A stretch of DNA of 55,063 nt. Origin: Lysinibacillus capsici. Its GTDB lineage: Bacteria > Bacillota > Bacilli > Bacillales_A > Planococcaceae. The notes beneath the pieces are model-generated. The model saw only the letters and a program-made list of their open reading frames with translations, searched no databases and was not told the origin of the DNA. How positions within the stretch are numbered: position 1 is the stretch's first letter; the number at the start of each line of letters is the position of its first letter. Shown here in pieces: positions 39,295-50,209 of the stretch. The DNA is taken from assembly GCF_003367505.1 (NCBI RefSeq), contig NZ_PXXX01000017.1:1-55063 (forward strand), in the 5' to 3' direction. A program made the position numbers and the translations under genes.

Positions 39295-41322
39295 ATGAAT
39301 CGAATATTTCGATATACCATATTCTATCTACTGATTTTCCTAGTGATTATCGGTATTTTTGGTACTTTCAATGGTGGAAATTCACCAACGAAAGAATTAA
39401 CTTATCATGAGTTTCAAGAAGCTCTAGATAAGAAAGAAATAACAAGTGCTACAATTCAACCTGATAAATCAGTTTACGTCGTTGAAGGAACACTGAAGGG
39501 GTATGAAAAAGGGGAAAGTTTTACTACAAACATCCCTCGTGAAAACCAATCTTTAATGGACCGCATCGATGAGGCTGCTAAGGATAAAAATAGTAATATT
39601 AGTTTTTTAGCAGCACCAGAAACAAGTGGATGGATTCAATTCTTTACAGGAATTATTCCTTTCATTATCATCATTTTCTTATTCTTCTTCCTAATGAGTC
39701 AATCTCAGGGTGGCGGTAATAAAGTGATGAGCTTTGGTAAAAGCAAAGCTAAACTGTATGATGATCAAAAGAAAAAAGTGCGTTTTACAGATGTAGCAGG
39801 TGCTGATGAAGAGAAAGCAGAACTTGTTGAAGTGGTAGAATTCTTAAAAGACCACCGCAAATTCACTGAAATTGGTGCCCGTATTCCAAAGGGTATCTTA
39901 CTTGTAGGTCCTCCAGGTACAGGTAAAACATTACTTGCACGAGCAGTAGCAGGTGAAGCAGGTGTTCCATTCTTCTCTATCTCAGGTTCTGACTTCGTAG
40001 AAATGTTTGTCGGTGTTGGTGCTTCTCGTGTCCGAGATCTATTTGAAAATGCTAAGAAAAATGCTCCATGTATCATCTTTATCGATGAGATTGATGCAGT
40101 AGGTCGTCAACGTGGTGCTGGTCTCGGTGGAGGCCATGATGAGCGTGAACAAACATTAAACCAGTTATTAGTTGAAATGGATGGTTTTGGTGCTAATGAA
40201 GGGATTATTATCATTGCCGCAACAAACCGCCCGGATATTTTAGATAAAGCATTATTACGTCCAGGTCGTTTTGACCGTCAAATTACAGTAGGTCATCCTG
40301 ATGTAAAAGGACGTGAGGCAATTCTTAAAGTACATGCACGTAATAAGCCTTTAGCAGATACAGTTGATTTAGCAGCTGTTGCTCAACGTACGCCAGGTTT
40401 CTCAGGTGCGGATTTAGAAAATCTACTAAACGAAGCAGCGCTTGTAGCGGCTCGAAAAAGTAAGCGCACTATAAATATGGCAGATATTGATGAAGCATCA
40501 GACCGAGTAATCGCTGGTCCTGCAAAAGCCAGTCGCGTATATTCTGCGAAAGAGAAGAAACTGGTATCCTTCCATGAAGCCGGCCACGTAGTCGTTGGTC
40601 TTGAGCTAGATGAGGCTGATACAGTACACAAAGTAACAATTGTTCCTCGTGGGCAAGCGGGTGGATATGCGATTATGTTACCGAAGGAAGAGCGCTTCTT
40701 TACGACAAAGCAAGAGCTTTTAGATCGTATTGCAGGTCTTCTGGGTGGTCGTGTAGCTGAAGAAATTGTTCTTGGTGAAGTTTCTACTGGAGCACATAAC
40801 GATTTCCAAAAGGTTACAAGCATTGCCCGTGCTATGGTTACTGAATACGGAATGAGTGAGAATCTTGGAGCTATGCAATTTGGTTCAAGTCAAGGTGGTA
40901 ATGTATTCCTTGGCCGCGACTTTAATTCTGACCAGAACTATTCTGATTCAATAGCCTATGAAATTGATAAAGAAATGCAAAAAATAATTGATACACAATA
41001 TGAGCGTACTAAGCGTATCCTTACGGAAAAACGTCACCTGCTTGATTTAATTGCCAATACACTAATGGAAAAAGAAACATTAAATGCACAAGAAATTGAG
41101 CATTTACGTGATCACGGTGTGTTACCGGAACCAGAGGCTGCAGAAAAAATTGAGGAGAACACTCCAAAGATTGAAGCAAAGCCTACATTAGATACTATTG
41201 GCGAACCAGTTGTTGAAAAAGAGCTACTAAGTAAAGAGTCAAATCCAACAACTTTGGATTTAGCAAAAGAACGTAAAGAACCGAATGATGCACCTAAGGG
41301 TATCGATGAAAAACGTGATTAA
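39295..41322 (+). CDS. ftsH: ATP-dependent zinc metalloprotease FtsH
   Basis: Membrane-bound AAA protease that degrades misfolded membrane proteins and regulators such as Spo0E-type factors. The 675 residues have two membrane segments (~5-23 and ~118-138), Walker A GPPGTGKT (205-212), Walker [10 protein letters not shown], the second region of homology ending in RPGRFDRQ, and the zinc site HEAGH (427-431). The last ~70 residues are a charged, low-complexity tail. ATG at 39295 follows AGGAGG; ATG at 39280 would lie upstream of that site. Confidence 0.97.
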   Translation: MNRIFRYTIFYLLIFLVIIGIFGTFNGGNSPTKELTYHEFQEALDKKEITSATIQPDKSVYVVEGTLKGYEKGESFTTNIPRENQSLMDRIDEAAKDKNSNISFLAAPETSGWIQFFTGIIPFIIIIFLFFFLMSQSQGGGNKVMSFGKSKAKLYDDQKKKVRFTDVAGADEEKAELVEVVEFLKDHRKFTEIGARIPKGILLVGPPGTGKTLLARAVAGEAGVPFFSISGSDFVEMFVGVGASRVRDLFENAKKNAPCIIFIDEIDAVGRQRGAGLGGGHDEREQTLNQLLVEMDGFGANEGIIIIAATNRPDILDKALLRPGRFDRQITVGHPDVKGREAILKVHARNKPLADTVDLAAVAQRTPGFSGADLENLLNEAALVAARKSKRTINMADIDEASDRVIAGPAKASRVYSAKEKKLVSFHEAGHVVVGLELDEADTVHKVTIVPRGQAGGYAIMLPKEERFFTTKQELLDRIAGLLGGRVAEEIVLGEVSTGAHNDFQKVTSIARAMVTEYGMSENLGAMQFGSSQGGNVFLGRDFNSDQNYSDSIAYEIDKEMQKIIDTQYERTKRILTEKRHLLDLIANTLMEKETLNAQEIEHLRDHGVLPEPEAAEKIEENTPKIEAKPTLDTIGEPVVEKELLSKESNPTTLDLAKERKEPNDAPKGIDEKRD

Positions 41323-41331
41323 AAATAGGGA

Positions 41332-41366
41332 AGACTGTTTACTAGTTCAGTAAGCAGTCTTTTTCT
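41332..41366 (+). terminator. terminator after ftsH
   Basis: Twelve-bp stem (41332-41343 with 41349-41360, one G-U), then TTTTTCTTT. Confidence 0.9.
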
Positions 41367-41475
41367 TTGCCTTTTCTTACTAATAAGCATTAGGATAGAG
41401 TAGTAAAAAAGACAAGCTGCATGCAACTCTGCCATTTAGAGAGATGTTAGCCAAAAAAGATAGGAGTGTATATGC

Positions 41476-42309
41476 GTGGGAAATGTTGTATTGAATAATG
41501 GTCTTAAAATGCCATTGGTTGGATATGGTGTCTTTCGAGTACCCGAAGGAGATGACCTAGCTGAAGCAGTCAAAACAGCTATAGCAAAAGGCTATCGTAG
41601 TATTGATACAGCACAAGTATATCGAAACGAAGAAAGTGTTGGACGAGGAATACGAGCAGCCATTGAAGAAGGCTTGGTAACTCGTGAAGAATTATTTATC
41701 ACATCAAAAGTTTGGAACGATGGACTTTCCTATGAAGAAACACTTGCGGCATATGACAGCAGTCTAGAAAAAATAGGATTAGACTATTTAGATTTATATT
41801 TAGTACATTGGCCTGGAATAGACCAAAATTATATTGAAGTTTATAAAGCACTAGAAAAGATTTATCAAGATGGTCGAGTACGTTCAATTGGTGTTAGTAA
41901 TTTCCATGTACACCATTTGGAAAGCCTTTTGAAGGAAACGACTGTCATCCCTGTTATAAATCAAATTGAATTCCATCCGCATTTAATACAGGAGGAAGTA
42001 CGTGCCTACTGTAAGGATAAGGGCATACAGGTAGAGGCATGGTCTCCGTTGATGAATGGTTCTCTACTGGAAGAGGCATTGATTCAAGAGCTAGCATCTA
42101 AATATGGCAAAACGCCTGCACAGATTGTATTACGCTATGATGTGCAACATGATGTTGTCACGATTCCAAAAACGATGACACCTGCACGTATGACTGAAAA
42201 CCTAGCTGTTTTTGATTTTACGTTAACTGAGCAAGAAATGACACAGTTAGATGCAATGAACGATGGACTACGTTGTGGTCCAGATCCAGAAAAATTTAAT
42301 TTCAAATGA
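41476..42309 (+). CDS. aldo/keto reductase
   Basis: NADPH-dependent reductase of 277 residues with an (alpha/beta)8 barrel. The catalytic tetrad is complete: D44 and Y49 in SIDTAQVYRNE, K78 in TSKVW, H111 in LVHWPG. GVSNFHVHHLE and IPKTMTPARMTEN form the cofactor site. It resembles YtbE/YvgN-type methylglyoxal reductases; the substrate is not readable from sequence. GTG start nine bases after AGGAG. It lies between two terminators, and B. subtilis has no such gene between ftsH and coaX, so it is a local insertion. Confidence 0.92.
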   Translation: MGNVVLNNGLKMPLVGYGVFRVPEGDDLAEAVKTAIAKGYRSIDTAQVYRNEESVGRGIRAAIEEGLVTREELFITSKVWNDGLSYEETLAAYDSSLEKIGLDYLDLYLVHWPGIDQNYIEVYKALEKIYQDGRVRSIGVSNFHVHHLESLLKETTVIPVINQIEFHPHLIQEEVRAYCKDKGIQVEAWSPLMNGSLLEEALIQELASKYGKTPAQIVLRYDVQHDVVTIPKTMTPARMTENLAVFDFTLTEQEMTQLDAMNDGLRCGPDPEKFNFK

Positions 42310-42316
42310 TTGTAAG

Positions 42317-42347
42317 AGAGGCTACCATATTTAAGGGGCCTCTTTTT
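42317..42347 (+). terminator. terminator after the aldo/keto reductase
   Basis: AGAGGC (42317-42322) with GCCTCT (42338-42343), extended by T-G, then TTTTT. Confidence 0.8.
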
Positions 42348-42363
42348 AAAGAAGGATGATAAC

Positions 42364-42453
42364 ATGTATAGGTATTTATCTCCACCTGTAGTAGAAGGTG
42401 ATGTACTTAAGACTATCCCTCCAGTACAAACAACATCTGCTGAATCAAGATAA
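42364..42453 (+). CDS. candidate small protein, 29 residues
   Basis: ATG six to eight bases after GAAGGATG opens a 29-codon frame (starts MYRYLSPPVVEGDVLK, ends TTSAESR) closing in TAA at 42451-42453. It is Pro- and Thr/Ser-rich, without a hydrophobic segment. It sits in the gap between the aldo/keto reductase terminator and coaX. I do not recognise it; the ribosome binding site is the only positive evidence. Confidence 0.3.
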   Translation: MYRYLSPPVVEGDVLKTIPPVQTTSAESR

Positions 42454-42560
42454 AAAGTATGGTATCATTTTCTAAAGTGTTTTATCCTCATTCCAGTTAG
42501 AGAGAATATTGTAATACGGGGAATGTGAAAGTTACAATGACGACATGGGAGGTGTCATTC

Positions 42561-43328
42561 TTGATTTTGGTTTTAGATGCAGGGAATTCCAATATTGTAT
42601 TAGGTGTCTATGATGACAACGATCAATTAGCCTTCCATTGGCGTATGGTGACGGATCTTCATAAAACAGAAGATGAATATGCCATGCAAGTTCTTTCATT
42701 TTTTAATCATGCAGGCATTTCATTTGAACAAATAACAGGCATTATTATATCCTCAGTTGTGCCACCAATTATGTTTTCACTAGAGGCGATGTGCCAGAAG
42801 TATTTTCGAAAAAAGCCATTGATAGTAGGACCAGGTGTGAAAACAGGTTTAAATATTAAATACGAAAATCCTCGTGAGGTTGGGTCTGATCGCATAGTGA
42901 ATGCCATAGCAGCTCTAGATTTATATAAGGCCCCTTGTATCATAGTTGATTTTGGGACAGCAACAACCTATTGTTATTTGAACGAAAAGGGCGATTACAT
43001 GGGTGGAGCTATTGCGCCAGGCATCACTATTTCTACAGAGGCTCTTTATACACAGGCTGCAAGATTGCCGCGTATTGAAATCGTTCGACCTACACATATC
43101 GTGGGGAAAACGACCGTTTCTGCCATGCAGTCGGGAATTTTTTATGGCTTTGTCGGGCAAGTTGAGGGCATTGTTAATCGTATAAAAGCACAAAGTAAAG
43201 AGGAGCCATTAGTTATTGCTACAGGTGGATTAGCAAATCTAATTGCAGGGGAGACACAAATTATAGATGTTGTAGATCCATTTTTAACGTTAAAGGGTTT
43301 ATATAAGCTCTATAAACGTAACCAATAG
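42561..43328 (+). CDS. coaX: type III pantothenate kinase
   Basis: First step of coenzyme A synthesis: phosphorylates pantothenate. The 255 residues belong to the ASKHA fold with [13 protein letters not shown] (phosphate loop at D6-N11), DFGTATT from 130, GGAIAPG, and ATGGLA. TTG at 42561 follows GGGAGGTG and gives a protein starting like relatives (M-x-L-V-x-D); the frame is open to 42525 but without a site. hslO follows. Confidence 0.95.
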   Translation: MILVLDAGNSNIVLGVYDDNDQLAFHWRMVTDLHKTEDEYAMQVLSFFNHAGISFEQITGIIISSVVPPIMFSLEAMCQKYFRKKPLIVGPGVKTGLNIKYENPREVGSDRIVNAIAALDLYKAPCIIVDFGTATTYCYLNEKGDYMGGAIAPGITISTEALYTQAARLPRIEIVRPTHIVGKTTVSAMQSGIFYGFVGQVEGIVNRIKAQSKEEPLVIATGGLANLIAGETQIIDVVDPFLTLKGLYKLYKRNQ

Positions 43329-43349
43329 GAAATGAGGGACATTCCATTT

Positions 43350-44231
43350 ATGAGTGATTATTTAGTAAGAGGTTTAGGATTTAATGGACAAGTTCGTGTG
43401 TTTGCAGCACGTACAACAGCCACAGTAGGAGAAGTGCAACGCCGTCACGATACATGGCCAGTTGTATCAGCAGCTTTAGGTCGTTCAATGACAGCGGCAG
43501 TTATGATGGGAGCCATGCTAAAAGGTGAAGAGAAAATTACTATTAAAATTGAGGGCAACGGTCCAATTGGCCCAATGGTAATTGATAGTAATGCACATGG
43601 AGAAGTGCGTGGATTTGTGACAAACCCCCATGTACACTTTGATTTAAACGAGCAAGGTAAGCTAGATGTTCGAGCAGGTGTTGGAACAGAAGGTGCTCTT
43701 ACAATTGTTAAAGACCTTGGTTTAAGAGATATGTTTTCAGGACAAACACCAATTGTTTCAGGCGAAATTGCTGAAGATTTTACTTATTATTTTGCTACAT
43801 CTGAGCAAGTACCATCATCTGTAGGTTTAGGCGTATTAGTTAATCCAGACAACACTATTCTTGCAGCTGGCGGATTTATACTTCAATTAATGCCAGGTTG
43901 TGAGGAAGAAACGATAACTGAAATTGAGCAACACCTTGCTACAATAGAGCCTGTTTCCAAAATGATTGAAAAAGGCTTTACACCAGAGCAAATTTTAGAA
44001 GCTGTATTAGGAAATGGACATCTACAAATTTTAGATTCCATGCCAGTTGAATTTAAATGTCAATGTTCAAAAGAGCGGTTTGGTGCGGCAATTTTAGGTC
44101 TAGGAACTGCAGAGATTAGAGAAATGATTGATGAGGACGGCGGTGCAGAGGCACAATGTCACTTCTGCTTAGAGACATATAGCTTTTCTAAAGATGAGCT
44201 AGAAGGGTTTATCGATGAGCTCAACGCGTAA
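43350..44231 (+). CDS. hslO: redox-regulated chaperone Hsp33
   Basis: Chaperone switched on by oxidation. Of 293 residues, the C-terminal zinc/redox centre shows C237-x-C239 ([10 protein letters not shown]) and C270-xx-C273 (CHFC), the four-cysteine sensor. The N-terminal part has the HSP33 core ([38 protein letters not shown]). ATG at 43350 has GAGGGA ten bases upstream; ATG at 43332 has no spaced site. The end overlaps the next gene by 17 bases. Confidence 0.95.
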   Translation: MSDYLVRGLGFNGQVRVFAARTTATVGEVQRRHDTWPVVSAALGRSMTAAVMMGAMLKGEEKITIKIEGNGPIGPMVIDSNAHGEVRGFVTNPHVHFDLNEQGKLDVRAGVGTEGALTIVKDLGLRDMFSGQTPIVSGEIAEDFTYYFATSEQVPSSVGLGVLVNPDNTILAAGGFILQLMPGCEEETITEIEQHLATIEPVSKMIEKGFTPEQILEAVLGNGHLQILDSMPVEFKCQCSKERFGAAILGLGTAEIREMIDEDGGAEAQCHFCLETYSFSKDELEGFIDELNA

Positions 44232-45186
44232 TCGGCGACCTTCAACCAATGTAACACCAAACCAAACTCCTTTATTGCAACGTCGTTTAAAGACAAAGCC
44301 TGCTTTAGCTGTCATAGCAGTTTTGTTATTAGGAAATGTATTATGGTTCATTAGTTGGTTGATCCCGAACAAAGGTCAGGAAATTGGTAGCGACGAACAA
44401 GTCGCTGCCATTGACGGGGATGTTATCACACGCCAAGAGTGGATGATTGCTATGGAAGAACGATATGGTAAAGAAACACTCCAAAATTTAGTAAATGAAA
44501 CGGTAATGGAAAAGGCCGCAAAAACATATAAAATTAAAGTTACTGATAAAGAAATTGATCTGGAATTAGCGTTAATGCGATCTGCTCAAGATAAGTATGA
44601 TACAGCCATGCAAAATCTTTCGGCAGAGCAACTACGCCAAAAGATTCGATCACAGCTTATATTGGATAAGGTACTCACGAAAGATGTAGTGATAGAGGAA
44701 GAAAACGTTGAAAAGTATTATGAGGAAAATCAAGGCTTATATAATACAAAAACAAGCTATCGTACGAATTTTATTGAGGTCGATTCAAAAAAAGCTGCTG
44801 ATGAGGCACTGGGTGAATTAAAAAATGGCTCTGATTTTACAGTGCTGGCACGAGAAATTTCTGTTGATAGTGCTTCAGCGAGTTTAGGAGGGGATATTGG
44901 TTTCCTTACAGAAAATCAGGAAAATGTAGACCCTGCAATTATTAATACTGTAAAATCACTAAAGGCAGATGAGGTAAGTAAAGCCTTTAAGTTAGATAAT
45001 GGTCATTATGGCATTGTTCAAGTACAAGAGATATTAGAAGGACAATCCTTTACATATGACGATGTGAAAGAACATATTGAGCGAGAATTAGCTTTAGAGC
45101 AATTACCGCAATCTGTTACGCCGGAAGCATTTTGGTCGGAATTTAATGCTACTTGGTATTATGGAGAGACTAAAAAAGAAAAATAA
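44215..45186 (+). CDS. PrsA/SurA-like peptidyl-prolyl isomerase (YacD-like)
   Basis: Extracytoplasmic foldase of 323 residues with one N-terminal membrane segment (~28-50, [18 protein letters not shown]), no lipobox cysteine, a SurA-N-like helical region (~80-165) and a parvulin-type rotamase domain (~177-270: [43 protein letters not shown]). It likely assists folding of exported proteins. ATG lies inside the end of hslO, so translation is coupled. B. subtilis has yacD in this place. Confidence 0.88.
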   Translation: MSSTRNRRPSTNVTPNQTPLLQRRLKTKPALAVIAVLLLGNVLWFISWLIPNKGQEIGSDEQVAAIDGDVITRQEWMIAMEERYGKETLQNLVNETVMEKAAKTYKIKVTDKEIDLELALMRSAQDKYDTAMQNLSAEQLRQKIRSQLILDKVLTKDVVIEEENVEKYYEENQGLYNTKTSYRTNFIEVDSKKAADEALGELKNGSDFTVLAREISVDSASASLGGDIGFLTENQENVDPAIINTVKSLKADEVSKAFKLDNGHYGIVQVQEILEGQSFTYDDVKEHIERELALEQLPQSVTPEAFWSEFNATWYYGETKKEK

Positions 45187-45352
45187 TACATGAAAAGAGT
45201 CTGCAGGTTTTGCGGGGTAAAATGAGTCTGATCAAACTTACAGGCATTCGTAGTGAATTACCCAATAAATGCAGGTTCTTTTTCTTTAGTGAGGATAAGA
45301 TTTTTCCTTTTCATAGCAATGATAAATATTCTGAAAATATTAGTTTTATTTA

Positions 45353-45382
45353 TTGACAATCGAATGGAAAAATTGATAAAAT
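45353..45382 (+). promoter_or_regulatory. cysK promoter with candidate operator
   Basis: TTGACA (45353-45358), 18-base spacer, TAAAAT (45377-45382). An imperfect dyad CCTAT-AAAA-ATAGTAGG (about 45398-45413) follows the start site, where a repressor such as CymR could bind. The identity of the repressor is inferred from B. subtilis only. Confidence 0.6.
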
Positions 45383-45434
45383 ACAAAATAAGTAAAACCT
45401 ATAAAAATAGTAGGGATTGGGAGTGGATTAGTAA

Positions 45435-46364
45435 ATGAGTAGATTAGCAAACTCGGTAGCTGAATTAGTTGGTAAAACACCAATTGTAAAATTAAATCAT
45501 GCAACAAGTGAAAATGAAGGTACTGTGTATGTAAAATTAGAATATTTTAATCCGGGAAGCTCGGTGAAAGACCGTCTAGCTTTAGCTATGATTGAAGCTG
45601 CGGAAAAAGACGGGACATTAAAACCTGGTGGTACGATTATTGAGCCGACATCTGGTAATACAGGTATTGGTCTTGCAATGATTGCAGCTGCTAAAGGTTA
45701 TAAAGCCATTTTAGTTATGCCAGAAACTATGAGCTTAGAGCGTCGTAATTTATTACGTGCTTATGGTGCAGAGCTTGTATTAACACCTGGTCCAGCAGGT
45801 ATGAAAGGTGCAATTGCTAAAGCAGAAGAACTATCTGAAGAACATGGCTACTTCCTACCACAACAATTTACAAATCCTGCGAACGCGGTAATTCACCGTT
45901 TAACAACAGGCCCAGAAATTGTAGAAGCATTTGATGGCCTGACACTCGATGCTTTTGTAGCTGGTGTCGGCACTGGTGGTACAATTACTGGTGCTGGTGC
46001 GGTCTTAAAAGAAAAGTATCCAAACATTGAAATCATTGCAGTTGAACCAAAGGATTCACCAGTTCTTTCTGGTGGTCAACCAGGGCCTCATAAAATTCAA
46101 GGAATTGGCGCTGGATTTGTACCAGCAGTTTTAGATACAGAAGTCTATTCTTCAGTATTCCCTGTTGAGAATGAGGTTGCTTTTGAAGTAGCACGTAAAG
46201 TAGCACGTGAAGAAGGAATCCTATGTGGTATTTCATCTGGTGCTGCAATCTATGCTGCAATTGAAGCGGCAAAACGTTTAGGTAAGGGTTCGAATGTCCT
46301 TGCTATTGTGCCTTCTAATGGTGAGCGTTATCTATCAACACCTTTATATCAATTTGAAGACTAA
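45435..46364 (+). CDS. cysK: cysteine synthase (O-acetylserine sulfhydrylase)
   Basis: PLP enzyme forming cysteine from O-acetylserine and sulfide. The 309 residues show the PLP lysine K45 in [10 protein letters not shown], the TSGNTGIG substrate loop, GTGGTITG for phosphate binding, and the C-terminal GISSGAA. GGGAG lies 11 bases before the ATG. It has its own promoter and terminator. Confidence 0.96.
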   Translation: MSRLANSVAELVGKTPIVKLNHATSENEGTVYVKLEYFNPGSSVKDRLALAMIEAAEKDGTLKPGGTIIEPTSGNTGIGLAMIAAAKGYKAILVMPETMSLERRNLLRAYGAELVLTPGPAGMKGAIAKAEELSEEHGYFLPQQFTNPANAVIHRLTTGPEIVEAFDGLTLDAFVAGVGTGGTITGAGAVLKEKYPNIEIIAVEPKDSPVLSGGQPGPHKIQGIGAGFVPAVLDTEVYSSVFPVENEVAFEVARKVAREEGILCGISSGAAIYAAIEAAKRLGKGSNVLAIVPSNGERYLSTPLYQFED

Positions 46365-46380
46365 TTCAATTTTTTTATGT

Positions 46381-46410
46381 AAGGGCTCCTTTATAAAGGG
46401 GCCCTTTTTT
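46381..46410 (+). terminator. terminator after cysK
   Basis: Eleven to twelve bp stem (46381-46392 with 46395-46406), minimal loop, T6 tail. Confidence 0.9.
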
Positions 46411-46513
46411 AGTGTGAAAACTAGGGCACTATGAAAATTATAAAAACATTCGCTTCTATGTAATAATCAAGTTAAGATGGAATCACATCATATGTTTAAA
46501 GGGGAAAAATAAC

Positions 46514-47923
46514 TTGAAAACAATACTTACAAAAACATTAACGATGGATGCAGATTCATTTTTTTATAGCTATAAAAGGCAGACAGAGACGCAGCAAGCA
46601 CATGTGTTTTTAGAAAGTGGACGTGGTGGACATTTTTCAATAGCTGCGTGGAATCCATTAGCTACCGCACGATCAGTAGAGGGTGGGCTTTTCGTAAATT
46701 GGAGAAATGGCAGACAGGAAGTTTTACAAGGGGAGTCCCTCGACTTACTGGAAGAGCTTGTGGCGGAATATCAGGTTTCTTATAATGCAGAGCTACCTGT
46801 TTTTCAGGGAGGGGCTATTGGATTTGTGTCGTATGATTATGCTCGTAAAATCGAGGAGCTTCCTAATACGGCAACAGATGATTTACAAGTGCCTGATATC
46901 TATTATTATATCTTTGATTGCTGGGCCGTACATGATGTGAAAACGAATACAGTGACACTTATGAAGTTAGAAGAGAATGAGGTTAACTTGGAAGAATGGG
47001 CTAACATCTGGCAGGTTGCTGCACAGGCTGGATTAGACGCGCGCAAATTTGAGAAAACAACTGCTATAGAAGTTAAGAATGATGAAAATGAGTTGCTTGT
47101 TTCATTTGCAGGAGGCGATTTCGAGGCAGCAGTTAAAAAAATCCAAACGTATATCGCACAAGGCGATGTCTTTCAGGTGAATTTATCTGTTCGTCAGTCT
47201 AAGAAACTCAATGCAAATGCACTAGATGTCTATGAGGCACTACGAGCGTTTAATCCGTCGCCATATATGGCTTATATTGAAGCACCTGATTTTTCTGTTG
47301 TTTCTGGATCGCCAGAGTTACTAGTCAAGCGTCAAGGCAATGAGTTGTCGACGAGACCAATCGCTGGCACTCGACCAAGAGGGAAGTCTGAAGAGGAAGA
47401 TTTAGCGTTGGCTCAAGAATTAATTGATAATGATAAAGAGCGTGCTGAGCATGTGATGTTAGTGGATTTAGAGCGCAATGATTTAGGACGTGTATCCACC
47501 TATGGAACAGTGGAAGTGGATGAGTTTATGGTCATTGAGCGCTATTCCCATGTTATGCATATCGTTTCGAATGTGCGTGGAGAAATAGCAGAAGGTAAAA
47601 CGAATGCAGATGTTATTCGTGCGATGTTCCCAGGTGGGACAATTACAGGAGCGCCTAAAATCCGCACTATGGAAATTATTGAAGAATTGGAGCCTGTACG
47701 ACGTGGTTTATATACAGGCTCAATCGGCTGGCTAGGCTTTACAGGTGATATGGAGTTTAATATTGTAATCCGTACAGCATTTGTAAAAGATGGGGTTGCG
47801 CATATTCAAGCTGGAGCAGGCATTGTCATTGACTCTGTTCCGGAAAGAGAGTATCAGGAATCTTTAAATAAAGCGAAAGCAATGTGGCAGGCAAAGGCAA
47901 TGGCAGAGGAGCGAGTAATATGA
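46514..47923 (+). CDS. pabB: aminodeoxychorismate synthase component I
   Basis: Converts chorismate with ammonia from PabA to 4-amino-4-deoxychorismate, for folate. The 469 residues match the TrpE/PabB fold: N-terminal PabB domain (~20-150), then chorismate-binding domain (~195-460) with [16 protein letters not shown] (core GDVFQVNLS), [33 protein letters not shown] (core [11 protein letters not shown]) and [14 protein letters not shown] start ten bases after AAAGGGG. First of a six-gene overlapping operon: the stop overlaps pabA. Confidence 0.93.
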   Translation: MKTILTKTLTMDADSFFYSYKRQTETQQAHVFLESGRGGHFSIAAWNPLATARSVEGGLFVNWRNGRQEVLQGESLDLLEELVAEYQVSYNAELPVFQGGAIGFVSYDYARKIEELPNTATDDLQVPDIYYYIFDCWAVHDVKTNTVTLMKLEENEVNLEEWANIWQVAAQAGLDARKFEKTTAIEVKNDENELLVSFAGGDFEAAVKKIQTYIAQGDVFQVNLSVRQSKKLNANALDVYEALRAFNPSPYMAYIEAPDFSVVSGSPELLVKRQGNELSTRPIAGTRPRGKSEEEDLALAQELIDNDKERAEHVMLVDLERNDLGRVSTYGTVEVDEFMVIERYSHVMHIVSNVRGEIAEGKTNADVIRAMFPGGTITGAPKIRTMEIIEELEPVRRGLYTGSIGWLGFTGDMEFNIVIRTAFVKDGVAHIQAGAGIVIDSVPEREYQESLNKAKAMWQAKAMAEERVI

Positions 47924-48501
47924 TTTTGATGATCGATAACTATGATTCATTTATTTATAACATCGTCCAATATTTGGGTGAATTTGGTCATGACATAGTA
48001 GTAAAACGTAATGATGTTATTACAGTAGAAGAAATAGAACAACTTTCGCCAGATATGATTGTTATTTCTCCAGGGCCATGTAGTCCAAATGAGGCGGGGG
48101 AAAGCCTGAACATTATTAAATATTTCGCGGGAAATATTCCGATTTTAGGAGTTTGTCTTGGACATCAGGCGCTTGCACAAGTGTTTGGTGGTCATGTCAT
48201 ACAAGCGGAACGTTTAATGCATGGGAAGACATCACCCGTGCTGCATGCTGAAGTGGGTTTGCATAAAGGCATGCCAAATCCATTCCAAGCAACTCGCTAT
48301 CATTCTCTTATTGTAGAAAAGGAGACATTACCAGCGTGTCTAGAAGTAACAGCTTGGACAGAAGAAGGAGAAATTATGGGTTTACGTCATAAGGAATATC
48401 CTATTGAGGGTGTACAATATCATCCGGAATCCATTATGACAGAGCAAGGGAAACAACTTCTTCGCCAATTTATAGAAATGTATATAGAAGGAGTGAAATA
48501 G
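47920..48501 (+). CDS. pabA: glutamine amidotransferase, aminodeoxychorismate/anthranilate synthase component II
   Basis: Supplies ammonia from glutamine to PabB, and probably also to TrpE as in B. subtilis. The 193 residues show the class I triad: C79 in GVCLGHQ, H168 and E170 in YHPES. ATG overlaps the pabB stop (ATGA); AGAGGAG is eight bases upstream. The frame runs open to 47884 inside pabB without a site. Confidence 0.94.
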   Translation: MILMIDNYDSFIYNIVQYLGEFGHDIVVKRNDVITVEEIEQLSPDMIVISPGPCSPNEAGESLNIIKYFAGNIPILGVCLGHQALAQVFGGHVIQAERLMHGKTSPVLHAEVGLHKGMPNPFQATRYHSLIVEKETLPACLEVTAWTEEGEIMGLRHKEYPIEGVQYHPESIMTEQGKQLLRQFIEMYIEGVK

Positions 48502-49341
48502 ATGCAGTGCTGGATGAACGGAAACTATATGGCGGCCCAGGATCTGAGAATTTCGCCATTTGATCATGGATTTTTATATGGATTAGGATTTTTTGAAACG
48601 TTCCGAACATATGGTGGTCAGGTATTTTACTGGGAAGCACATATGGAAAGATTACAGCATGCTTTATCACAATATCACATTCATTTAAACTATCCTGAAA
48701 GTGTATTACTTGAGGCTGTGCAACAACTAAATCAACTTGCTGGCGGTCAGGATGGTTACTTCCGTTTAAATGTATCTGCGGGTGAACATAATATTGGATT
48801 ACAGCCAACAGAATATAGACAACCTAATATCATCATTTTTCGCAAGGAACTTCAAGACACGCCGCGTGGTACTGAAAAGTTTGCACAATGGCTTACCATA
48901 CCACGTAATACACCTGAACAAGCATTTCGTGTTAAATCGCACCATTACGGCAATAACGTGCTTGGTCGCTTTGAAATGCCATCACTGGCTCAACAAGAAG
49001 GTTTCTTTTTAACAGAATCAGGCTATGTAGCTGAAGGTGTGACATCAAATATATTTTGGATAAAAAATGATATACTATATACGCCTTCTTTGGAGACAGG
49101 TATTTTACCAGGAATTATTCGTGCATGGGTTATAGAAAAGGCTAGTGCGCTAAACCTTGACGTACAGGAAGGCTTTTATACAAAAGAGGATTTACTACAA
49201 AGTACGGAATGCTTCATTACCAATTCAGTACAAGAACTTGTGCCTATTAGTAGCTTGGCGAACCAGCGATTTTTAGGCAATAAAGGACCTATTTATTCCA
49301 TTTTGCATAGCGCATTTGTTCAAGAAGTGGAACGAGGATAG
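48502..49341 (+). CDS. pabC: aminodeoxychorismate lyase
   Basis: Fold-type IV PLP enzyme releasing pyruvate from aminodeoxychorismate to give 4-aminobenzoate. The 279 residues show RISPFDHGFLYGLGFFETFR (core FDHGFLYGLGFFE), PLP lysine K145 in RVKSHHYG, and the EGVTSNIFW cofactor loop. ATG follows the pabA stop directly, with AAGGAG in the end of pabA. Confidence 0.93.
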   Translation: MQCWMNGNYMAAQDLRISPFDHGFLYGLGFFETFRTYGGQVFYWEAHMERLQHALSQYHIHLNYPESVLLEAVQQLNQLAGGQDGYFRLNVSAGEHNIGLQPTEYRQPNIIIFRKELQDTPRGTEKFAQWLTIPRNTPEQAFRVKSHHYGNNVLGRFEMPSLAQQEGFFLTESGYVAEGVTSNIFWIKNDILYTPSLETGILPGIIRAWVIEKASALNLDVQEGFYTKEDLLQSTECFITNSVQELVPISSLANQRFLGNKGPIYSILHSAFVQEVERG

Positions 49342-49354
49342 AAGGAGCGTTTAC

Positions 49355-50209
49355 ATGCTAGAAAAATATACGAAACCATTAACGATTAATGGTATTACAT
49401 TAGACTATAGACAAGAAACATTTGTTATGGGGATTCTAAATGTTACACCGGACTCCTTCTCTGATGGAGGAAAGTATAACAATGTGGAGGCTGCAGTTAC
49501 TCAAGCAAAAAAAATGGTGGCTGAAGGAGCAAAAATTATCGATGTAGGTGGAGAATCTACACGTCCTGGGTACGAACGAATTTCAGATGAAGATGAAATT
49601 GCACGCATCGTGCCTGTTATTCGAGCGTTAGCACAAGAAGTAAAGGTCATTATTTCAGTTGATACGTATAAAGCAAGTGTGGCGCGTGCCGCAATTGAAG
49701 CCGGCGCACATATCATCAATGATATTTGGGGAGCAAAGGCAGAACCAGAAATTGCTCAGGTTGCTGCAGACTTACATGTTCCAATCATTTTAATGCATAA
49801 CCGTGAAAATATGGATTATGGTGTTGATTTTTGGACGACTGCAAAGGCAGATTTAGAAAAAAGTATTGCCATTGCACAGCAAGCGGGAGTTCCCGATCAT
49901 CATATCATCTTAGACCCAGGTATCGGCTTTGCTAAAAATACTGCACAAAATATAGCTATGATGCAACACTTATCGGATTTAGTGGCTATGGGCTATCCCG
50001 TATTATTAGCAACATCACGTAAATCAATGATTGGTAATGTCTTAAACTTACCTGTTGAGGAGCGTCTTGAAGGGACAAGCGCCACAGTGGTTTATGGAAT
50101 TGAAAAGGGTTGTCATATGATAAGAGTTCATGATGTAAAGGAAATGGCGCGGGCAACGTATATGACGGATGTATTAGTGGGTAAACGTTTGTTTAAGGAG
50201 GAAGCGTGA
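49355..50209 (+). CDS. folP: dihydropteroate synthase
   Basis: Joins 4-aminobenzoate to the pterin diphosphate; the target of sulfonamides. The 284 residues form a TIM barrel with NVTPDSFSDGG (29-39), DVGGESTRPG, and LDPGIGFAKN. ATG at 49355 follows GAAGGAGCG; the longer frame from 49316 overlaps pabC. The stop overlaps the folB start. Also called sul in B. subtilis. Confidence 0.96.
   Translation: MLEKYTKPLTINGITLDYRQETFVMGILNVTPDSFSDGGKYNNVEAAVTQAKKMVAEGAKIIDVGGESTRPGYERISDEDEIARIVPVIRALAQEVKVIISVDTYKASVARAAIEAGAHIINDIWGAKAEPEIAQVAADLHVPIILMHNRENMDYGVDFWTTAKADLEKSIAIAQQAGVPDHHIILDPGIGFAKNTAQNIAMMQHLSDLVAMGYPVLLATSRKSMIGNVLNLPVEERLEGTSATVVYGIEKGCHMIRVHDVKEMARATYMTDVLVGKRLFKEEA

Noticed and set aside
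40383..40823. 146-residue reverse-strand ORF inside ftsH
   Set aside because: Antisense shadow of the conserved ftsH frame, without ribosome binding site or promoter.
45253..45438. 61-residue ORF upstream of cysK
   Set aside because: It has no ribosome binding site, spans the consensus cysK promoter and leader, and its composition is that of AT-rich non-coding sequence.
47904..47920. GAG triplets at the pabA ribosome binding site as a TRAP site
   Set aside because: Only about three triplets are present; TRAP binding needs roughly nine or more spaced by two or three bases.
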